64,000 nt of DNA. Source: Viscum album (lineage: Eukaryota > Streptophyta > Magnoliopsida > Santalales > Viscaceae). Numbering within the stretch: position 1 is the first letter of the stretch; every line of letters begins with the position of its first letter. The stretch covers positions 393,651,962-393,715,961 of the forward strand of contig OY728133.1 of NCBI GenBank assembly GCA_963277665.1, read 5' to 3'. The notes beneath the pieces are model-generated. The model made no database searches, had not been told where the DNA came from, and saw nothing but the letters and a program-made list of their open reading frames with translations. The translations under genes and the position numbers were made by a program. Of the stretch, positions 20,162 through 32,499 are shown one piece after another.

Positions 20162-22421
20162 TGTAACACCCCGAGTCTCAGTAAAAAAAAATAATTTTAA
20201 ATAATTTATAATTTAAGTAAATATGCGATAAATTTATGTAATATATTTACATATAAAAAATATATTTAGTAATAAGAATAATAAATGTATTTTATTTGTA
20301 TATGTAATTGTTTTATATATTAAGTTTTGAACTATTATCATTATAAAATTATGATTAGATTAATTTGTTATAAAAATTATTAATAAAAACTAATATTATT
20401 ATAAAATTATAATTTTATTATACATGTCAATTTGAAATTGTCATATGACATTATTTAGAGAAATACATTATTTTATGCAAACAAAAGAAAAATTATGAGG
20501 GTTTCGTACATTTTCAAAAAAAATGATATATATATATATATATTAAATTATAATTATTGTTTTTAGATTAGAGTTTTATAAAATTATTAATAATATGTAT
20601 TTAACCATTTATAAAACTAGTTTATTATTTGTTTTATAAATTTTTTTAGTTAAAATAATATGACACAATTATGTTTTATCAAAATAAATAAATCTAATAA
20701 AATTGTTGTTCTTAATTTTGAAATTTCATGTATATAGATATATTTTTATAAATAAAATTAATAATAATAAACATATTTTTATTGGTTTCAAATTAATTGG
20801 AATGTTATTTAATAAATCAAAATTATATTAAGATTTTAAATATGAATTGTAAATATATATTTGATATATAAATATATATATATATATATAATTGGTTTAA
20901 TTTTTAATAAAATTATTTATATTATGATATATATAAAAAAATATAAGTTTATAAATCTAAAAAATAAAAATATTATAATATTTTCTTTTAAAAAGTAGTG
21001 ATTATTATATAAAACATTTACTTTTTAAAAGTATGGTTAAAATATTTTTATTATTATTTATATGTAAATAAATTTTGACTTATAATTAGTATATAATAAT
21101 GTATAACATAAAATATTTGATATAATATAATAATATGAATAGAATGATAATAACATGATAATAATATAATAATATAAACAAGGAAAGAAAATCGTGAATA
21201 GGGGAGGGAATCACGGGTGAGTTGAGTTGTGTAGGTTTTAAAAAAATAGACTAAAATAATAACAATAAATAAGTAATAATGATAAAATAAATAAAGATGA
21301 AATAGTAAGAAAACAAGTGAATTCACGGGTTGAGTTAAAATAAGAGTAATATAAAAATTAATAAAAATAAATTAATAATATATTGATTTCATTGGTGAAT
21401 TGGAGATTGTTTAGGGTTTGGGGAACTCCATGTGGTTCTAGCAGGAGAACCCGAGGTGAGGTGCAACACAAGAGAGGGTGCGCGTCCAGGGAGAGGGAGT
21501 CGCCGTGAGCTACTGCGGATGAAGTGTCTGCGTGTGGTGGGTTCGAGGTCGGCTGAGGCCGGGGAGGTGCGATGAGGGCTGGTGTGGCACGCTAAAGATG
21601 AGTGTGCGGAGGCGAGGTGTGAGTTGATGCAACCATGCACCGTGAGAAGAGGTGAGGAGTCCGAGTAGAGTCGTGGTCATGCGCATCTATGGGTTCGTCA
21701 GGTGAAGGTCCAAGAGCTGCAGTTAGGGTTTCACCCGGTTAGATTCTAAGGTAGGCCGTTGTTGCTGGTTCTCTGTTATGGTTGTAGGTTTTGATTTTCA
21801 TGTTCCTTAAGATCCGGTTTAGATCTCTTTCGAAGTACTATTCTGTTTTTAATATTTTTTTGTCAATTTATGAGCAGCGGACCACTGGTTTTGGTCCGCA
21901 AATTTCTTTCTCACTGTAATTATATATTAAATCTGTCAATTTCATTTTTCTATTTTTGGATGAATCTGTCACATATTTATGTCTCTGTTTTGTGCTGTCA
22001 ACAATTTTGTTGTCCCGTGATTCCCCTAATGATCCCTTTAACCTCCCATTTCCATCTCATCCCTTATCCACCGAGCCATTCATTTTTTCAGTAAGGTTAT
22101 ATATAATATATATATTTAGGTTGCGTTTTTTCTTCTACCCAAACTTAGAGGTTTGTTTGCACCTCTGTAAGTCAAGCAGTAGGTCCTCTATTTTGGTTGA
22201 GTTGAGACCTGTGGATCTTTTAAGATCCCTCTTCCATGTGCATGAACCCCACAGGTTCATTCTCTTATTCTTCTCCACTTCTCCTTCAAGATCCCAGGAC
22301 CTCCAGCAAGCCTCTGCCAATCCAACCCTCCTCCTATGTCAAGGTAAGGGGATATTACTATTTATTTTATAGTGCAAACTGAATTTCATATATTTTATAT
22401 AATAGGATATATATATGTAAT

Positions 22422-22452
<31 letters not shown>

Positions 22453-25262
22453 GAAACTGGAATCGTCTCTTCCCCTTCCTCTTTTAAAACAGGGTATATG
22501 GTTTAATATAAATGGTTTAAGGATTGACCTCTCTCGGTTTTATGTTACAACCTGTATATATATGAATATATATAATTTTAAAACGAGTATGTATATATAT
22601 AAATAAACCTCAATGTTGTCCTGGAGATTTTTCATGTTTTATGAATTCAAAAAATTTATGAAGGATGGTTTTGAAAGGTTTCCTTTAAAGCCAAACCCAT
22701 TTTTAGGCTAAGTGTATATTTGAGTGTTTAATTATATACATATATATATATGTATATGTATAATTTCCCAAACTAAATCTATTTATAAGATTTCCAAAAT
22801 ATTTTAGTTTGTTTTACAAAGGATTATATACACATAAAGGGTATTCTGAATTTATTTTTAATATGCAAACCCTTTTTTTTGTAAAATTTATATATATATA
22901 TATATATGTATAATTATATAATTATGCATATATGTTTTCCAATACAAACATTTATGATTTTTAAGACTTGAGTATCTATCATTTAATAATATTTTATGTG
23001 GGAACTAAGTCTTGGGTTAAATGGAATTATGTTTTTAAAACCTAAGTATATACGTAGGTACATATTTAAGAGACACAATCCAAATCCGTTTTATAATTGT
23101 TTAAAAGGTTATTTCCAAGACTTAAGTAATGTTTTAGATGGGAAATGTCATTCAGGTACAATTGGATTTATACTTGGTATGAAAAACCCTAATTTTTATA
23201 TATGTATATACATCCGATCACATATGTTACAAACCTAACATGTTTTGGTTTTCAATCAAGTAGAGTTAATAAATAAATTTGTTATGGAAGTATTTATTAC
23301 ATGTAGGAAATTATTAAACCTTATTTGGTTATGGAGATTTAAATACATATACCTTGTGTATATACGATTATATATAATTATATAGTTTCCAATACCCTAA
23401 TTTCCAATATTGATTATTATAATTAGTTAATGCAGTTAATGTTTGAAGGATTATTAATAAATTTTAATTTGGTGTTTGCTAAACTAATATGCACTTGTGT
23501 GTATAAGTATACAATAATACATTTAATATGTCAAGTTTATTTTAATTAAAGCAGTTTTGATAATATTATCCACATTTTAATTTAAAATAATATATTTTAA
23601 CTTGACCAAAATATATTAGAGAATAAATTGATTTTTAAATCATATTATGTTATATATCATGTTGTGATCACATATAGTCTTATTACATAATGAACTTGCT
23701 ACAACGTTTGATGTAGGTTAATCAAGTTTATGATTTAGCCTATTTTCATGTTCACCGGTTCTTTTATCAGCATATTAAATAACATGTATTTTTTATTAAG
23801 TATCCCACTACATGAATAAGGATTTTAAGTCAAAGAGTTATCATTTCATGTGTCAAACCCCATTCATTCATCATTTTATGTACTTTAATTATTATTACAT
23901 GTGAAAAAGATATTTTACTTATCCATGACTTCCTTGGAAAATTGTTATTACCAAACTTTATATGTTCATTGTCATATCATGTATTTCTACAGTAAATGTG
24001 CAATGGTTTCATTATCCATTTTATTTATTGTTGTATTCAATAATTCATGCATATGAAAAATCATTACAATGAAACTAAATTACCCAAAGTGGTATGGGAC
24101 ACCTTGGGTAATGAGAAATTAAATGAAATTACCCAAAGTGGTATGATACACCTTGGGTAATATATAATAAAATTAAATTACCCAAAGTGGTATTGGAAAC
24201 CTTGGGTAATATCTAATAAAATGAAATATTCAAAGCGGTATGGGACACCTTGAACAGAATGAAAAGTGAAATAAGTAACCAAGTAAAAGTGAAACTTGGG
24301 TTGATATAAGATATGTAATTTAATAAATCAAAGTGGAATGAGCACTTTGATTTAGAGGTATGAGGAATGCATTGGACTTATTATGTGATGGGTGGGGCCC
24401 TCTACATCCCCTCGATGCATCGGTAGGTCTCATGAGATAACTAGAAGGGGAATTGGCCGAGGCCTTTCCCAACTATGAGTTATGGATTTTGGCCGAGGCC
24501 TTAACCATTAGACGTCTTGGCCGAGGCCTTGACATAGTCCGACATATGCATTTTCCTCATTATGACTGTAATTTAATTTAACCAAAAAAATATTTGACTA
24601 GTAGAATATTGGTTAAAGAGCTTATGGATTATGGTCGAGGCCTTAATCACTAGATGTCTTGGATGAGGCCTCGACAATATGTTTCAGTATGTTCGACATT
24701 ATAATCCCTTATTATGTGCATGTTAATTAAGATCCATTACTTATGAGTATCAGAATAGTGAAAGTTTATGGCATGACATATGTATAAGCACTCAATGATT
24801 TTATTAATTGATGTATGAAAATGAAATAATTACCTTTATGCGCAACTTTGATCATTCATTACTTTTAGATATTTAATTTGTGCTATATAATCTTATGTCA
24901 TTCATGTTTGGAATTTCATTTATTCACCATGCCTATAATTGAACTATGTATCCTTGTAATTCCAACAACATGTTTTGATCGAGCACTTTTATGATGTGTA
25001 CTAGTGTTGCAACATTTCTTTTGACAGAGTATTTTATGGGTTTTTAAAGAATGTTTGAAAAAGTTATTTTGGGTATAGTATGTTATTTTTAAACCCCTTA
25101 CTGGGCATTCGTATGCTCACCCTACGTTTTTGATTAAAAATTTTCAGGTAACATCTTTTAGAAGATGAAACATTTCAGCAGTAGCTGGTTTCCTAGAACC
25201 TGAACCGAATTCGATCCTCAGTATGGCACCGTCTCCAGGTACTTGAAATCTAGGGCGTGACA
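20162..25262 (+). repeat. 3' LTR of the F-box element (about 5101 bp)
   Basis: Collinear with 13475-18562 throughout, with scattered substitutions and small indels mostly in A/T runs. It starts TGTAACACCCCGAGTCTCAG, the usual start of plant gypsy LTRs, and ends GGGCGTGACA. Near the end it keeps GTATGCTCACCCTACGT and TTTTCAGGTAAC (25141-25152). Confidence 0.93.
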
Positions 25263-25740
25263 TGCACTCTTGAAGAGGTTTACCATAAGAGGGGAACCAT
25301 CAGAGTTTCTTGAGGAGTAGAGTTTTTAGTGGTAGGTCTCAAGCACTAGGACCTTCAAGGTTTCGACCAGTAGGGAGTCAACCTCAAAAACTTCCTTTCC
25401 AGCCTTCTAGGTCTAGTGGTTTATTTTTTTCCTTGTGTATTTGTGATAGTGTGTTTTGGTTATGGGGTTCATGGCCATTGCTAGAACCAATGTCCAATGG
25501 TTCCCTGAGCTTAGTTTGGTGTAGGTGTATAGGTTTAGTGCCAGCCTCAACAACATTTGTTAGTGAGACCATTTCAGCAGCAGGGGCAGCAGGCTTATGA
25601 TCAGTTAAGGGAAGATGAAGTATGTAGAGGCAAAACTTAGGATGTTCCATGCATTTAGGGACCCCTAACTGAGCATAATTTTGGAGGTGGTAATTATCAT
25701 AGAGGTAGAGAATCTGGGTGTAGTCAGTTTCACATAGTGG
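25263..25740 (+). pseudogene. gypsy-B gag, C-terminal remnant
   Basis: The sequence resumes gag from 13474 after the F-box element (reading MHSLEEVYHKRG). Gln/Pro-rich, low-complexity coding traces in several frames are typical of the linker after the gypsy capsid, and stops and shifts are frequent. I do not see an intact zinc knuckle. Apparent frames at 25310-25600 (+) and 25384-25764 (-) are by-products. Confidence 0.5.
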
Positions 25741-28700
25741 AGGCAACAGTGCTAGTGGGGCCAAGAATTTTTAGAGGTATGATCAGATTTTTTAGTACCC
25801 TTGTTTATGCCTTGTTTGATTCAAGAACTTTGCACTCCTTTGTTTCACCCAATATATTATGTGCTCTAGGATTATACGTAGAAATTATTCTTATTCCCCT
25901 GGTGTTTACTACACTAATAGAAGGCCATAACCACTTGTTTGATGTGTGTCATGGGTTCATACTGATGATGGGGCCACATTAGTCCCATGTGGATCTTTTC
26001 TTTCGATATATGCATCCATATGATGTTATCATCTACATCGAATGGATGTATTCTATGCATTCTATTATCGACTTATTCTATAGGAGAGTTGTCTTCTCAG
26101 ATGTGGATGGACAGTGTGTGGTTTTCGTTGGGGAGTGGGGTTGTCAGGTTGGTAGTCAGCATATGGATCCCCTTATTTCTTTGATGGCTGAGTTATTGGT
26201 GGAATTTATGGACACTAGGATAATAGAGGTCCCTATGGTAATTGGAGAGTTTCTTTATATTTTCCCTAATAAGGTTGTGATGCTACCCCCTCAACGGGAT
26301 GTTGAGTTTGGGATAGAATTATAGACCGATATTTCTTTTATTTCAATGGATCCTTATCAAATGACACCTTTTGAGTTGTGGGAGTTAAGGATTCAGATAG
26401 ATGATATGATGTAGAATGGTTTTATCTGATCACCCGGTTTGTCATTGTGGGTGCTCCAATGTTGTTCACCAATAAGGTAGATGATAGTCTGAGGATTTAC
26501 ATAGAATACTAAAGGTTAAATTAGGTAACAATCAAGAACAATTACCCTCTTCTGAGGATAGATGATCTTTTTGACCAGTTGAGAGCGAAAAGTTTTTTTT
26601 AAGATCAATCTATGACATGGATATCACCAGTTGAGGGTGAAGGAAGGCAATTCCCTGAATACAACCTTCAGATGAAGGTATGAGAACTTTGAGTTTTTAG
26701 TCATTCCATTTTGTGTTACGAACACACTAGATGTGTTCATGGGGCTTATGAACTCCATGTTCCATGAGTTCCTATACAAGTTTATCATCATATTCATCGA
26801 TGATATCTTGGTCCAATCAAAGTTAGGGGAGAAGAATATCGAGCATCTTAGAGACGTTTTGAAGGTCCTTTGACACCACCACCTTTATGTAAAGTTGTCA
26901 AAGTGTGATTTTTGGACATGATAGTTGCATTTCCTCAGGCATGTGGTGTCTCAGTAGGGTGTGGAAATAGACCCTTTGAAGGTTGAGGTTGTTATTTCTT
27001 GGGTATCACCAAAGAACATGGTAAAGGTTTATAGTTTCCTTTGTCTAATGGGTTAGTATTAGAGGTTTTTATCTATTTTATCTCAATTTTTATCCCCATT
27101 GAAATCTTTTACTAGGAATGAACATGCTTTTGTGTGAACTAATTAGTTCAAAATAATGTTTGGTTACCTGAAGGTGAAGTTGGCCAGTGCTCCAGTGCTT
27201 TAATTTCCTAATAAGGGGGTGATGTTTGAGGTTTTTTGTGACTCTTATCATCTAGGTTTGGTATGTGTGTTAATGTAAAAAATGGCGGTGATCTTTTATG
27301 GGTCTAGGTAGTTATTTCATCATAAGCATAACTATGACCCCCATGATCTAGAGTTAGCAAAAGTTTTTTTTCACTAAAGTTTTGGGAGAATTACCTCATT
27401 GGGGAGTTCTTTTTGGTATTCATGGATCATAAGAGCTTGAGGTATATATTTTATCAACATGATTTTAACTTGCGGTAGAGGGGGTGGATGAATTTTCTTC
27501 AAGATTATGATTTTGATATCTTTTAAACCTTGGAAAAAGGGAATGTTGTGGTCGATGCTTTGAGTAGAAAGTCAGGGAACAATGTTGTTTGAGAGTCTGG
27601 GGATTCTTGGAGAGAAATAGAGGATTTGGAAGCCTTGAAGTTAGATAAAAGGGTGGATGGTGGTAGAGGTTGTTAGTTTTAGATTACGGTGCATTTATCT
27701 TTGATGAAGTAGGTGAAGGAGTCTTAGTGGGGAGACTCCAAGGTAGTGGTGATGCATGATCATGTTGGCCATAGTGATGCTCTAAAGGGATGGTTGGAGG
27801 ATGGTCATAACCACATGATATTTCATGGGAGGTTTTTGTTGTAGTAGTGATGCATGATGGAGTTCTTTGTGAGTTTCATAGATCACCTTTGGAGGTACAC
27901 CCTGAAGTTTCCAAGATGTACCATGGCTTGAGGATGCAATTTTGGTGGCCTGGGATGAAATGGAAGGTGGTGGTGTTTGAAGAAAAGTGATTGGTTTTCT
28001 TGTAGGTAAAGGTCGAGCATCATGTTCCTAGTGGTTTATAGCACCCCTTGAATGTTTCCAAGTGGAAATGGGATGATATCTCGATAAATTTCATCACAAT
28101 GTTACCCAAATCTCAGAGAGGCTATGATATTATCTGGGTGATTGTGGATTGGTTGAAAAAATCAGCCCACTTCTTAGCAATCGAGGAGTCAGGTGTAGTG
28201 GATGCTTTGGCCTAGAGGTATATGGATGAGGTGGTGTTGTTTCATGGAGTTCCAAGGTCTATTTTCTCATATCAGAATTCATGTTTTACCTCACAATTCA
28301 GGAATGGATTCAATATATTTTTGGCACTTAGTTACACCTCAATATTTCTCTCCACCCTCAGACATATGGGAATATGGAGAAGACTATCCAGATGCTAGAG
28401 GATATATTGCAGATGTGTGTCCTAGACCTTGGTGGATCTTGGGTATGAGACCTTCCTTTTTTTTGAGTTTTTTATAATAATAGATATCACTCATCCATTG
28501 GTATAGGTCTGTTTTACACTTTTTATGGGAGACCATGCAGTTCACTGTTGTTTTGGATAAGGGTTGAGGAGGCAACAGTTCTTAGACCCGATGTGGTGAA
28601 GAGAACAACAGAGAAGGTTTAAATTGTTCATGAAAGGATGAAAGTAGAACATTACTAGAAAAATTATTATAACTATTATAGGAGGAGGCCCTTAGAGTTT

Positions 28701-29110
28701 GAGGTTGAGGACCACGTGTTCTTGAAGGTTTCCCTCAATGTGGGTATTGGAGGTTTGGTAGAGGGAGTGGCTTTCTCCTAGGTTTTTTGGGCCCTTTGAG
28801 TTGTTGGGGTGAGTTGGAGAGTGGGTGTATCAACTGGATTTACCATAATAGATAGATAGGATTCATGATGTCTTCTATATCTCTTAGATTTGTTGGTATC
28901 TTCATGATAAATCCCCTGCCATTAATTGAGGAGAGTTGGATATTGAGGACGATGTGACATTAAAAGAGTGACTAGTAGAGATCTTAGATCTACATGATAA
29001 GGCACCACATAGATGGTCTATTCCTTTTATTTCTATGTTGTTAAGGCATGGTGAACTGGAGGAGAGCACTTAGGAGGGAGAGACACAAATGCGTTCCCAA
29101 CACCAAAAGT
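25741..29110 (+). pseudogene. pol: gypsy-B pol: protease, RT, RNase H, integrase, chromodomain-like tail
   Basis: Domains can be followed in order across several frames. Protease: ALFDSRTLHSFVSPNI (about 25810), where DSRT replaces DTGA. Protease-RT linker: HPYDVIIYIEWM (normally DVILGMDWL) and RRVVFSDVDGQ. RT: FHEFLYKFIIIFIDDILVQS with the catalytic DD retained (about 26760-26815), then KLSKCDFW. RNase H: FCDSYHLGLVCVL and DHKSLRYIFYQHDFNL-like (27230-27480), ending VVVDALSRKSG (27540-27575). Integrase: EFHRSPLEVHPEVSKMYHGL, WDDISINFITMLPKS and IIWVIVDWLKKSAHFL. The tail has LEFEVEDHVFLKVS and ends ESTWE-type EMR near 29095. Many stops and shifts make it inactive. RT before integrase defines Ty3/gypsy. 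Confidence 0.88.
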
Positions 29111-29649
29111 TTTTTTTGAGTTTTTCTTTCTCTACTTTTCATTGTGATGTGATGTTTGGATCCTCCTATTTTATGATATGTGTTGTTTCCCCTTGATGTG
29201 ATGTAGGTTTTATGATGTGTGATAAATTATTGACATATGAAAATGGAAGGACTTAATTACCAGTCGAGACACATAAATTATGATGTGATTAAACCTATGT
29301 GGGCGAGTCAGTGTCACCCAAAGTAGATAATATCTTTACATGGAGGACATAATTCCCTGATTAGTGTGTTCAAGGTGGTGTGGTTAATTTGTTATAATGT
29401 TAATTTGTTTGGGATGTATGGAGGCTAATATGGTTGTGTGGTTGTGATAGGAGGTGGTTTTTGACTATGCGTTGAAGTGGTTGTGTGAGATGTATTGTGT
29501 TTGTTTGGTTTGGCATGTTTGGATGGTGGTAGAATTTGAGGTATGATGGGATCATTGAGAGGTATCTCATGGGGTGGTTGTTCGAACCCCTTTCCTTTTA
29601 GTCTTAGTTTTGGATTCATTAGGGAAATAATCATTTGAGAGGTATCTAA
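29111..29649 (+). other. gypsy-B 3' untranslated region
   Basis: No gene. It links the end of pol to the 3' LTR. The stretch GGTGGTTGTTC..GGATTC..ATAAT (29570-29635) is shared with 35500-35570 in gypsy-C, confirming that the two elements are relatives. The polypurine tract is decayed (GAGAGGTATCTAA before the LTR). Confidence 0.65.
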
Positions 29650-32499
29650 TGTAACAATTTATGCCTTCTGAACCCATTAATTTTCTATTTTTGGGTGTTG
29701 GAGGTGTTTCAAAGGATGATTGAGGAGGTTTCTAGAGTTTTTGGTGGTGGTTGGAGGTGTAGCAGAGCTGTTGTAGGAAGTAAATGTCATGTATTGTTTA
29801 CACGACCTATAAAGGTGGTTCACAACATGTGAAGTTGGTTGGTTCAAGACTTGTACATAGCTAAGGGGGGAACTGTGAGATGGATTACATGCCGTGTAAG
29901 TGGAATTCATGCTGTGTACTAAATAAAGGCTAAGGCAATGCGTTTTTCAGTAAAATTTGAAATTTTCAAAAAAAAACATGAGGTTTACATGTTGTGTAAT
30001 ATTTACATGATGTGAAACCTGAGAAATTCTAGGTTTTATGTTATTTTTCTTATCCAATTCTCATTTATTTGGCCGCACCTTTTTTCCTCTCATTTCGAGC
30101 GAAACCTAGATGCCTCGTGGAGAACTTCAAGACCTTTTCTCCCTTGTTTTGATCCATTGGTGCTGGTGGTTGTTTGTTGGAGATCTGTAGTGAGTGATTC
30201 TCCTTTATCCCATTTATTTTCTCCCATTCTTCTCATAGTTATTCACTATGGTGATGTTGTTTTGGTTTGGGGTGTGTGTTGGGTTGCATTTTGATGATCT
30301 TTGGGTGTGGTTTAGGTTGATCTGTGTCTGTTTTACATTGTTTTGGATTGCGGGAATTTCTTCTTCAACCTTTAGTGTGTAGTGAGTCAGAAAATCTTCT
30401 TTGAGGTAGGAAATATCTCATTTCCCTTTATTGTATATCATTCAAGAGGGGTTTACTCCTATTTATCGTTGGGTTATGGTTTTGCAATCTTAATCAAAGA
30501 TAAAGAGTTGGATAATTGAAACTAAAGGGGGAAAGAGGAATGGTTCACATGATTTTTTACCTTTTATATTATTGTGATATGATGGATTGTATGACCTTAA
30601 TACCACACTGAAAATTGTGTCCATTGGGGGCTTTTTTTCATTGGATGATATGTATTGTGACTACTATGTTTGTTGTGATTGTTGTAATTCCACCCTAAAA
30701 TAAAAAATTTATAACCACTTATATTTGGATAATAAAATGGTTACCCTAGGATTATGGATTGTGTGATAACAACCCTAAAAATAAAGTTTAATTTGATAAA
30801 ATCTCCTTTTTAAATCTGTAAGATAGATTTTTATGTGCTGTGATGTGTGGCCATACTTTTGGTGTGGTGAGGTGGTTTATTGGATGTGATTTTAGGGTGG
30901 AAATGTGGGTTTTAGTAGTAATTTTGGGGTGGTGAGGTGTTTTTTTGTTGTGATTTTGTAGAGATGATATGGTTGTTGTTTGTTTGTGCTTTTAGAGTGG
31001 GGAGGTGGTGGTTTCTTTATGCTAGATTCCCAGGTAGTGATGGAATAACTTATTTTAATAATTATTGAAATGACATGGATTGGTTTGGTTAATGGGTTGG
31101 AATAACTGATGAATAATTAAATGGTGTTTTTTTGGTAAAACATGGTTATTGATAAATAATTAAATTAATGGGATGATTAAATTAAATTGGCTGGTATTGT
31201 GAATCTGGACTGCAGCTTGTGGTGTGATTTTCTGCATTTAGAGGTGACATCGAAACTGGTGATGTTGTCAGTTGGTTAGTGTTTGTTTGTGAACCCATAG
31301 TTTGGGATTGTGTGTGTGACTATATTTATATACTTTCATATTCCTTGTGATTTCTAAATGCACCCAAACAACTTCAAACACCATGTTTCGAAACCCGCAT
31401 TGTCACACGAGAGGTATTTTTCCTAACATTCGATGAGGAAGAATGGTTATGTACCCAATGATTCTCACTTTCTATTCTAGGTAAGGTAGGTATTGCATAG
31501 GTTGTGATGGTTAGAGGTTTATTATTTCACTAGATGGTGGTTGTGATATCCCAACTTTCTTCGGGCGAGTTGTGATGTGGACGTGCTTGTGGGGTGGTGA
31601 CCCCAAGTGTCTTCAGGTGAGATGTGATGTAGCCTAGGTGTCTGTGGGCAGGATGAGATGGGATAAAGTGACTTATAGTGGGGGTAATTCATGGTAGGAG
31701 GAGGTCATGAGGCTGAAGTTCTTCATTTTCACGATACCCTACTGCTATGGTTATGGTTGTAGATGTGTTGTGTCCTATGTGTCTTTGTGCGAGACGTGAT
31801 GTGGTCATGTTTCTGGGGTGGCATGGTATATGGAAGATATGGGGGTGTCATGATGTATAATGATGGGGTTTGAGATTAGCATAAAATCAGTAAAGCAGTG
31901 CGAGACACCATTTATTGATATGATTCTTATTATATTATATCACTTGGACTGTGTTATTTGGTGAAAATGCCTCAGTGAGGTTGGGTTTGGTTAGTACAGT
32001 TGTATAGGAGATGTTTGGTTCTGTTGTTTTCTCACAAGTGCATTAGTATGATTCTATCACATGTGCATGAGAGACCTTGGTTTTCTACCGAGTATACTTG
32101 TATGATCACCCTACGTATATAAACAAATTTTCAGGTTTCTAGGAAGATTACGTGGACCATGGTGGAGATTACCAGCTCAGACATTTGGATAGTTGTTGTG
32201 TCACTACTTTAGCTTTTTTTTGGGTATTTACTTTAAAGATTTTTATTTGTATTGGTTTTATATATACATTCATGTGAGACTATTTTGGTTTCTTTTTATA
32301 TTATGTCTTGGATATATTTATGGATGATTCGTCTTATCTCCCGATCTTATATTATTATAGAGGGTAATGCCTCCCATTTCATGAGATTTTTATACCCTTG
32401 GTGCTAGTCTCCAATCCGAGGCCTACTGGAGGCAGGAATTGGGGGGTCATTATCTCTCTCCTCTCATTACAGTATCTTTGGTTGGTGGGGGTCATGACA
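29650..32499 (+). repeat. gypsy-B 3' LTR (about 2850 bp)
   Basis: Starts TGTAACAATTT and ends GTCATGACA. Its right 1256 bases align with the two 5' LTR segments (1255-1913 and 11891-12486), giving the empty sites of CACTA-1 and the copia element. Landmarks: decayed ACATGCCGTGTA palindromes (29885-30017), a TATA-like TATATAAAC at about 32115 after GATCACCCTACG, and TTTTCAGGT at about 32128. No gene inside. Confidence 0.78.

Larger units (their letters stand above)
13475..25262 (+). mobile_element. Long-LTR, gag/pol-less retroelement carrying F-box genes (LARD-like)
   Basis: Two LTRs of about 5.1 kb (13475-18562 and 20162-25262) flank an internal region of only 1.6 kb. All LTR-element hallmarks are present: TGTAA..TGACA ends, tRNA-Met primer site at 18565, polypurine tract at 20150-20161 and perfect 5-bp target duplications TGCAC at 13470-13474 and 25263-25267. 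No gag, protease, RT or integrase is present; the interior encodes two tandem F-box-like proteins. It must have been mobilised by another element. Sampled LTR stretches differ by several percent, so the insertion is not recent. It lies in the gag region of gypsy-B. Confidence 0.93.
1255..32499 (+). mobile_element. gypsy-B: decayed Ty3/gypsy (chromovirus-like) element with nested insertions
   Basis: Removing three later insertions leaves a conventional order: partial 5' LTR (1255-1918 plus 11891-12486), primer site (12490), gag remnants (about 12900-13474 and 25263-25640), protease, RT, RNase H, integrase and C-terminal tail (25740-29110), and 3' LTR (29650-32499). The left half of the 5' LTR is beyond CACTA-1, outside the window. 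Right of 32499 the sequence jumps into the protease/RT linker of the related gypsy-C, so gypsy-B is itself inserted in gypsy-C; the bases GCTAG after 32499 would be the right target duplication. Confidence 0.8.
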
